From: Sciscionella marina DSM 45152
GTDB lineage: Bacteria; Actinomycetota; Actinomycetes; Mycobacteriales; Pseudonocardiaceae
Assembly (NCBI RefSeq): GCF_000379465.1
Contig: NZ_KB905395.1
Span: 206-64,205, forward strand
Reading direction: 5' to 3'
Length of the DNA: 64,000 bases
Each line of letters starts with the position of its first letter. The first letter of the stretch is position 1. The translations under genes and the position numbers were made by a program. The notes beneath the pieces are model-generated. The model did not search any database and was not told the DNA's origin. It worked only from the letters and a program-made list of their open reading frames with translations. This document shows positions 61,501 through 64,000 of this stretch, one piece after another.

Positions 61501-61723
61501 CGGGTTCGGCAGGTATTCGCGCAGGATCGTCGACTCCGCCGTCTGCCGGGCCGTGTTGCGTTGCCGGTAATTCTTCAGGAAGTCCCCGCTCGGCGGGTCC
61601 TCGCTCGTGTGCTGCTCGGTCAGCGCGCTCGCCAGGTGGTCGATCTCGAAGGCCATCTGCTCGCCCAGCTCGGTAAAGTAGGTCTGGGGATCGGTGATCT
61701 GCGCGTACCGGTCGGGCAGCCAT
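49559..61723 (-). CDS. Giant DNA methylase-helicase of conjugative elements, about 4000 residues
   Basis: Numbering from ATG 61723. N6-adenine methylase domain: LEPGCGAGNFLG (about residue 205) and NVPFG (about residue 268, in place of NPPY). SNF2-like helicase: FHEVGAGKTLEM (Walker A, about 977), VCDEAQDYKN (about 1141), KMGTGVNIQDRA and QERGRVERQGNQN (about 1445-1470). Then a coiled coil (1550-1750) and 2000 residues of mixed folded and acidic Pro/Thr-rich sequence, including two related 180-residue segments (about 2970-3150 and 3200-3375). Such fused proteins travel with conjugative elements, perhaps protecting incoming DNA. Start unresolved: conserved sequence begins about 61460, but no ATG/GTG/TTG is in frame there; 61723 overlaps the next gene by 256 bases. 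Confidence 0.85.
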   Translation of the reverse strand: MAARPVRADHRSPDLLYRAGRADGLRDRPPGERADRAAHERGPAERGLPEELPATQHGPADGGVDDPARIPAEPGERGRSGAGELDRSFRPATQDDLAPSGPKARVAANLAALRTLRTIQDEQRVATTGEQRILVRWSGWGAVPAVFDDDNPDHAEARQELRTLLGERDYAAARRSTLNAHYTDLRLVEPIWEAVHDLGLTRGQVLEPGCGAGNFLGTAPEGIAVTGVEVEPTTAAIAAALYPHAQILAGSFADVTGGEAYFDAVVGNVPFGRIRLHDPEYNPTNQHSIHNHFILKSLRMTRPGGVVALLTSRYTLDSTDPSARAEIADLADLITAIRLPSGAHQAAAGTTVVTDLLVLRRRDTTESPAPQQGWQQTRPLAIPTDDQLVELEVNEWFHTHPEHVLGTFTAGHGPYREHELTVSMRHPDLAEALRTRLRADVRAAQESGMSIPTPTTETAASEVRFRDDAEQLVDGQIRIHGTGFDVWAEGHWIPYEPTKKDRAELRVLLELRDATQALLAAEQQNPNDTTEIGDLRARLNRDYDQYAATWGPINRFTWRTQNRTPWHVWARWCRDRDYTSIPTSQQALLEYLQELGTAGAGSDRLTKHFAAIRNRHRDKDTGLDHTTIEAAQEYLSTLPETDSAHFIPSNHGLTTEIRVTPAQGGFRSDPMAPLVAALEDYDPVSGIAAKAQIFTQRVITPVTPRTATESPTDAISLCLNKHGRLDLDTIAELLGLNGAEEARDKLGELVFTEPDTGQAVLRNDYLSGNVRAKLRTAAAAAEQDPRWQPNVDALTEVVPADLGPEEIEVQLGSWVDASYVQQFIRELLGDDRITVDHPGENIWTVNGGSRTSPAARQEWGTGQRPAQELLEATLTGRPIRVTYKDSDGAIRTDAPATEAAKLKAVELGDRFASWVWEDTTRARALVEQYNDRFNAEIPRRYDDIDLDLPGLSPAYELRGHQKNAVAAQIFNPAVGLFHEVGAGKTLEMIVGAMECRRLGLTNRQVVIVPNHMLEQFRTEWLRAYPQARLLAATRDDLTVENRRRFVARVATGSWDAIILTRTGFQALPVRRETAHAYHAAERDEIAAALENAREAGCDQRTVKQLEEAQANAEESLKQRLHNMPRDPGLCWEDLGIDKIVCDEAQDYKNSRRHSSLPDLGHPGAVRAIDFDIKLAHLVGEYGHSRVVLATATPWTNSLAEIHTIQKRLGLDVGALDNWARTFAELSTTQEMIPGGGFKDKTRLRKLVNVPELSRQLRLRADIRTAEDLNLPTPTVHSRVVEVPASEELADFNHSLGTRYANIPPRPQKGDDNHLSLLHEGVSAALDLRTLDMQTAEPQKVDVLADRVFGRWQEHRDTRYLRRDGTEHPTPGALQLVFCSLSTPKNGWNFYDELRTQLENRGMPGSLIRYIHEAGTDQQKAELFHAARSGEVAVLIGSAEKMGTGVNIQDRAIGLYHITPPWRADIPHQERGRVERQGNQNAEIFDETLVTAPSLDAKRWELVRQKWTGFRPLMTGQITSRVIDMPDEDTDLYGELMAAASGDPRVLEKAKLESEVHRLTRLRQAWARQQTAHRLTIDTAEVEIPRYEQRVTGLKAAIAQRRDTRGEAFAMRIGTKDHTDRTEAAKHLKALLRTRLKDLGQHDTATIPIGELGGHQLEAKLAPGDKVIDITLRFSGVGASVALHHRALPDSHHLVLRLENRLHSLETDLQRQQETITRLRHTAEQAQTSRTDTFAQQEQLDQKSTRLAALTHALTTGEPEPDTAETGAVNEHDDTPVVEPETVEQPAAETDPGAGTARADEPEPTSGDAAASAEQPPQPPGSQQNETTYTLQEPENTAQTATEIAVQTAQHAETSATTEPEQTSKRFLILHYSYNHGVQLLGTEKVDGIGDLLRTERAGWKWRQVPTPNGEHGAWLLPKTWKVQRDQRAMIDFHQRLQRRLTDAAERLHDAGFAITTDLHDLSDRHVQAIRGRIDELDTAEHVATMRDTAQEPVRQLWHDLFSGETIEQLRSAWIHEHDADTTADAARAHTIGLIAALLPDDDQLRVPDVRTTIGVVRTILTQGQQSGTERDTADQVQSRVDDEAVSAVVAGLVAHSDALIELGGQDSPTGRICTAIGIPAIADTLLTVAYQLDNRRGGPAIRVLPSRWRTVLAAEYPRVSRYELPRYVDNGAIRGRDSEVLRYSWTEARATLLNQDRSTPFAATTQSAVWQLVNGQISADEATNLLSHAQERQQTVLDAEPGILTVAHPESGEPLRIHRIDIGITGHLHLRGHDSAGHAVLLDADPRTSRDPVSGKLTAPDEAPIVAHTGTVAQATVPQAVDTQSTLADVDPRAGDETPVSVAADADEGSEAVQDAPEGDGTDLESSSERRSDPLGLVRITDAELVGLVIRLDGDLFVERVDRDDANQVRITGQTGYGERQTHTFAPDAWFDQHGRVVLNAADGATALREWDALAEHAETHGHRLTTVLSRWHAGHHSAPNEIGTWAELTPAQRIAQAREHLDTLVPTASDGDTSRSETADSTPDTDVAVQGEAVADPVDPATGTESRDSDADPEIPPLEVTLPADPPGTDDPEVGETRHDAAEDDAQAVAEDFHDRAADHRFPVVDGIDSEHPLDPATWGWTLAQEEPNETGHTQAWLRDELLLALNYDLDDQLLVEQHVYNENLGADADWIEINPAYTSSRAGMEHLLTHLGRHGIALPTRQPGRRAIEPLLSPDPPDALASTDGRHVVRDENGWRDPDTGEHLDAAVHISIPRFRNREAVARYVLRTHTGSQARNAVAVLLSGRTRNGLRPHQTYSELETLDADLYRRAVTASVGQARKAADFDTARAQNALRRLANDDARLPINTAGQNIELDDDREQAHATVVEVRPVDATTMLLVLQPPDGSQRSRTVPADAAVPVITTNATESEVAETPTRQPQATEQIGQLSFDSLTAPSEHVDTAAAARDDQPEPTQLVESAFATASDEAPQGLTDADIAHIVEHLGPVLINTFAASIIQGAPTNPTSGHAFSGTRDDTTTEPGVHESLYADRSGIRLDVHSPEHPRAGHIAWRKLARWLVPGLDQGRAWLLAHTETVYGQLRNGQYGTDADFQTVIELRDQVLATIAKAAQQAHETGNPPGPRTRPAPTIPGLDRTQALELLTPENRAHLDQLDAITTAAPEHSTTSGPTTPLTGEETETAAADEHSSAGADAEEPAPLNDSDIAEGLRHIAPWELSRFLRSIHNGKPVNPANFSGWASWRSVDAPDPRAPERGEFSGKGLWLRVDGQNGAREGTITWRKLAIWLAPALNDGTAWLLQHAHHASLSVKHNASGYRAIGEARLAQNAENQLDTYERRIANRIIATALHAHETGTAPTRRQRSSGLPELDRDRALQLLAPEQHEFAHRIAQLLRTMPEKTTTHVPASALAIGDVLEHPGYYFGPFRLTGLPTRDGDTLVLRGELLDERIADPETIWHVDASTNPDPRLVRIELPNSLTTVLQGDTETPTAQTSTAADDAALADQPSGPSQQTLHDDEPERDANGQREPEQLGITSDQAPEREAPTDQEEPASPPQEHDHADQPAETGVVEETSATEATTGTPQEPQPTRPSNAPRHPLQTLAFPPGREPLLAVLAASVRQIPTSIKAHEPSRLALIQANRMLADESTPAAHAQILTNLAHNHAEATEIHQALTVFADTLAASDTKTSNQVHELGAELSIRIANAHKPARPLRATTPPQQSTQPEPAPDTQPDNANAEPRRPVQGPAAKPSTPVTDGTESNAVTHQDSHDRPNGTSEEKPFRPVPVTDHRLLAKEWTRLTQKAAETGYKVVSTTETSSIDHDDRTIYSSITQGAQERVLDLATQIGQLVDTAPEPRTQHQPSSKTIQPAQALVTDQPGDPTATDSGIDAHVPTTVPQQDAAAPAIQEQPEKTEDRSSDDEPVDVAVSAPKQAKPFPAALADAEPAATEPSASAPQEPSPKAFPASLLFAERRLANQAPSATPEPTTDSPERTDPRDTPIFAEIAERYGLDQPPSTDTIHDPDGGRAPTGRQRLRHLVALAHDHGTNSHSGGRHRRGA

Positions 61724-61764
61724 CGGCGCCAATGCGTCATCGCTTTGGCTCCGTACTGGTTCAT
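61468..61764 (-). CDS. Small conserved conjugation-locus protein, 98 residues
   Basis: MNQYGAKAMTHWRRWLPDRY begins a short helical protein that I recall as a regular neighbour of methylase-helicase genes in actinomycete elements; its function is unknown. Helices around YFTELGEQMAFEIDHLASAL and FLKNYRQRNTARQTAESTIL; acidic tail DPEQEN. ATG 61764 has AGGAGA just upstream. It overlaps the only usable start of the giant gene in another frame, so either that gene starts inside this one or its start is non-standard. Confidence 0.7.
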   Translation of the reverse strand: MNQYGAKAMTHWRRWLPDRYAQITDPQTYFTELGEQMAFEIDHLASALTEQHTSEDPPSGDFLKNYRQRNTARQTAESTILREYLPNPENEDDPEQEN

Positions 61765-61830
61765 GGGTCTCCTCCTCACCGCCAGTATGACCCGGATCGG
61801 TGAACCCGTGTGGTGTCTTCTCGTGCGGTG

Positions 61831-62532
61831 TCATCGTGTCGTCTCCCCCGTTTTCGCGTATGGCTCACCGTCTGGTGGTTCGTGGTCTTGCCCGAGCGGT
61901 GTCATGACGGGGGAATGACGGGTGGGGCTACACCCCGAGAAAGGTCCGACCGGGCTGGTCAGCACGGTCAGGTGCGGGTCGAGGTGGTCGCGCAGATACG
62001 TCGAGAGCCATCCCGGCTCGCCGGACTCGGCGAGGTCGCCGTAGGCCCAGTACAGGGCGGTGAAGCGTTCGATCGCGTCGTGGTGGCACCACCACGTCCG
62101 GCACCAGCGCAGCCCGCCGCCCTCGCCGCTGGTGGTCATCTTGCGCACCAACGGTGCGATCTGTTCGCCCACCCATGCGTACAGCTGCTCCTGGGTCGGG
62201 CGGGGAGGCTGCTTTTTCTGGCGCTGGCTGCCCTTTTTCCGCGCAGCGCTCGGTTCCTGCTCGGCCACGTGGTCGGTCTTCGTGTGTGACGGGGACGTGG
62301 CCGGGACCGGTGGCTCGGGCGGGCTGGGTTGAGTGCGCAGGTGGTGGGTAAGCGCGCTAAGGGATTCCTCCAGGTCGTCGTGCCAGCTCAACATGGTCTC
62401 GTGGCGCTTGTGCTGCTCGTTGAGTCGTTGATGAACAAAGAAGATGTCCGCGGACAGCCCATCGAGCTGAACTTGCATCGCGGCCAGGAGATCGCTGGGT
62501 TCCGGGTGTGCTGGTTCGGGTGGTTCAGTCAC
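61831..62532 (-). CDS. DUF4913-family protein
   Basis: 233 residues. N-terminal coiled coil (DLLAAMQVQLDGLSADIFFV), a Lys/Gln/Pro-rich linker, then the DUF4913 domain (about residues 115-205): LYAWVGEQIAPLVRK, GGLRWCRTWWCHHDAIERFT, ALYWAYGDLAESGEPGWLST, HLDPHLTVLTSPVGPF. This family is recurrent in actinomycete conjugative elements, where it accompanies the coupling protein; its function is not established. GTG 62532 overlaps the end of the coupling-protein gene by 8 bases. Confidence 0.8.
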   Translation of the reverse strand: MTEPPEPAHPEPSDLLAAMQVQLDGLSADIFFVHQRLNEQHKRHETMLSWHDDLEESLSALTHHLRTQPSPPEPPVPATSPSHTKTDHVAEQEPSAARKKGSQRQKKQPPRPTQEQLYAWVGEQIAPLVRKMTTSGEGGGLRWCRTWWCHHDAIERFTALYWAYGDLAESGEPGWLSTYLRDHLDPHLTVLTSPVGPFSGCSPTRHSPVMTPLGQDHEPPDGEPYAKTGETTR

Positions 62533-64000
62533 CGCGGCCTCCTTCGCGCAGGTGCGCGGCCACGGGGTTGTCCGGTCCGAGGTAGTCGATCGCGGCCTGT
62601 TTGACCTGTTCGGTCGCGGCGCGCGCGTGCCCGGCGATGTCCTGGTCCTCGTCGGGCTCGGCGTACCAGGGGTGCAGCGTCAGCAGTCCGGGTCGGCGAC
62701 CGCTGGTGAACAACAACGCCTTCGAGCGATCCAGGGCGGCGATGTCGGCCGCGGTGAGGATGCGTTCGGTACGCAGGGACCGCGAGGACGAGTGGCCTCC
62801 CGCGGAGTAGCTGGTCGAGGTCTCCTCGACCTTGTGATCACCGACCAGGCGGGAGAGGTCTTCGGCGAAATCCGGATCCGCGAGCCCCGCGCCGACGGTC
62901 TTGATGGTGGCCGCGGACCAGAGGGCGTCGAAACCTTCGCGCCCCCAGGTGGCGCGGCCCTGTTCGCGGGACTGGAGCACGACGGTGACCGAAAGCCCCA
63001 TCGAGCCGAACCACGACATCCACGATGGCAATTCCGGGAGCCGGACGATATTGGCGCACTCGTCGAGTGGCAGCGTGACGACTGGGTCGAGTCGGCCGCC
63101 CTGGGCGGTGGCGGCATGTACCGAGACCTGGATGAGTTCCCCGATCAGCGCGGCGACGATCGGGCGCCCGGACCCTTCCCCTTCGCGGGAAAGCAGATAC
63201 AGGCTCGGGTGCCGCGCGCCGGGCGGGGTGAGCAGCTGCCAAAGGTCGAGCTTGGCAATGGGCTCGATACGGTCTGGTGGGTGTTCCCAGGTATCGGGTG
63301 GTGTGACCCACCGCAGCAGTGCCTCACTGTCCAAACAGGACACCGCGGTCGACACGCCTTCGTAGATGCCGCCGCGGGTTTCGACCGGCAGCTCCAGGGT
63401 GGAGCGCAGTGAGGCCGCTTGTGCGGGGAATCCGCCGCGTTCCAGATGCGCGGCGGGTTCGTCGCTTCGGGTCGCGATCCACAGAACGACGTCGCGCAGC
63501 GTGTAGCCGCCGCACGCGGCGGCGAGCAGGAGTTGGCGCAGTGTTTTCGCCGCGGCCGGGGTGAAGAACGGGTCGGCCCGGTTGGTTCCGCCGCTGGCGT
63601 TGGCGCCGACTTCGCGCATGAAGTATCCCGCCATCCGCGCCGCGGATTCCACGTCGACCACGTGCACGAGCGGGTCCCACCACCAGGACTGCTCCTGATA
63701 GGTCAAATGCTGGGCATCGAACGTGAACACCGGCCCGACCCGCGAGCGCAACGCGGCGGTCAGCAGCCACACGTCGGGTTTGTTGCTTGTGGCGATCACC
63801 GGTCCGGGCGCAGCCAGGATCTCCGGGACGACCTTCGCGGAGGTCTTGTTCGAGCGCGGCCCGCAAAGGACCACTTCGACGTCCTCCAGGGACTTGAACA
63901 GCAGGCGTCCTTGGATCGAGCCGAGCCGCGCCCCGATCCGGCGCACATCGATTTCCTTGCTGGGTGTGTTGGCCAGCGAGGGGGCCAGACCTTGCGCGCG
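62525..64000 (-). CDS. Type IV coupling protein, TraG/TraD-like (cut by window edge)
   Basis: C-terminal 490 or so residues of a conjugation coupling ATPase that brings the relaxosome to the transfer channel. The frame is open at base 64000, so the N-terminal membrane part lies outside. Nucleotide-binding motif: VLCGPRSNKTSAKVVPEIL (GPRxxKT, about nt 63820-63880). Further TraG-type features are PVVTLPLDECANIVRLPELP (Walker B region), VTVVLQSREQGRATWG (motif like SxxQxxxQ) and TSYSAGGHSSSRSLRTERIL. First visible gene of the minus-strand transfer operon. Confidence 0.88.
   Translation of the reverse strand, partial: RAQGLAPSLANTPSKEIDVRRIGARLGSIQGRLLFKSLEDVEVVLCGPRSNKTSAKVVPEILAAPGPVIATSNKPDVWLLTAALRSRVGPVFTFDAQHLTYQEQSWWWDPLVHVVDVESAARMAGYFMREVGANASGGTNRADPFFTPAAAKTLRQLLLAAACGGYTLRDVVLWIATRSDEPAAHLERGGFPAQAASLRSTLELPVETRGGIYEGVSTAVSCLDSEALLRWVTPPDTWEHPPDRIEPIAKLDLWQLLTPPGARHPSLYLLSREGEGSGRPIVAALIGELIQVSVHAATAQGGRLDPVVTLPLDECANIVRLPELPSWMSWFGSMGLSVTVVLQSREQGRATWGREGFDALWSAATIKTVGAGLADPDFAEDLSRLVGDHKVEETSTSYSAGGHSSSRSLRTERILTAADIAALDRSKALLFTSGRRPGLLTLHPWYAEPDEDQDIAGHARAATEQVKQAAIDYLGPDNPVAAHLREGGRGD

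Noticed and set aside
1-64000. CRISPR array, rRNA or complete tRNA genes
   Set aside because: No regularly spaced repeats with unique spacers, and no rRNA or foldable tRNA sequence was recognised on either strand.

Overview
The window is high-GC DNA with the codon habits of an actinomycete, most likely a member of the Pseudonocardiales. This rests on Scr1/DUF5753-type regulators, a DUF397-like protein, DUF4192 and DUF4913 proteins, an FxLD lanthipeptide cluster and a perfect actinobacterial SOS box. It reads as a large part of a conjugative element (integrative element or plasmid), with mobilisation genes, type IV secretion-linked genes, a replication-type gene and heavy traffic of smaller mobile elements. 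Neither end of the element is visible.

Layout. 1-1842: an IS110 transposase, cut by the window edge, abuts an IS3 element that kept orfB but only eight codons of orfA. 1939-9265: accessory genes, namely a small membrane protein, a HAD hydrolase, two XRE/TPR-like regulators, an Scr1-type regulator with a DUF397-like partner, a NUDIX hydrolase and a frameshifted gene. 10099-21338: a co-directional, translationally coupled cluster for a class I lanthipeptide of the FxLD family (methyltransferase, precursor, LanB, LanC, stand-alone elimination-domain protein) ending in a GntR regulator; no exporter or leader protease is seen. 21776-25362: a lipoprotein, an HTH replication-type protein with DnaA boxes and 15-bp repeats inside its gene, an integrase remnant and a GNAT-like protein. 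26068-29566: two copies of a small module ending in a DUF4192 gene, each with one damaged gene. 29602-35852: mobilisation region with an oriT-like run of hairpins, a MobC-like protein, a relaxase and a protein with two DnaB N-terminal-like domains.

35830-46636: a HEPN-type gene broken by one in-frame stop codon, then a dnaE2 gene (error-prone polymerase) split by a 5.3-kb Tn554-like transposon (40439-45766; tnpA-tnpB-tnpC plus one broken cargo gene). The transposon has 11-bp terminal inverted repeats and sits in the codons of the conserved PHP-domain motif. The severed dnaE2 5' end still carries its SOS box. 46770-47783 is an AT-rich membrane-protein gene. 47919-64000, all on the minus strand, is the conjugation block: coupling protein (cut by the window edge), DUF4913 protein, a small conserved protein, a giant methylase-helicase of about 4000 residues, a lipoprotein and an SLT/NlpC cell-wall hydrolase.

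Seven genes are broken: four by single indels (6781-7492, 28573-29566, 40594-41111 and dnaE2, which also carries the insertion), two by in-frame stops (26268-26705, 35830-37233) and one, the integrase, by internal deletion. This may be real decay in an accessory region. Small assembly errors cannot be excluded for the indels. All functional calls come from reading motifs and context; no search was run.
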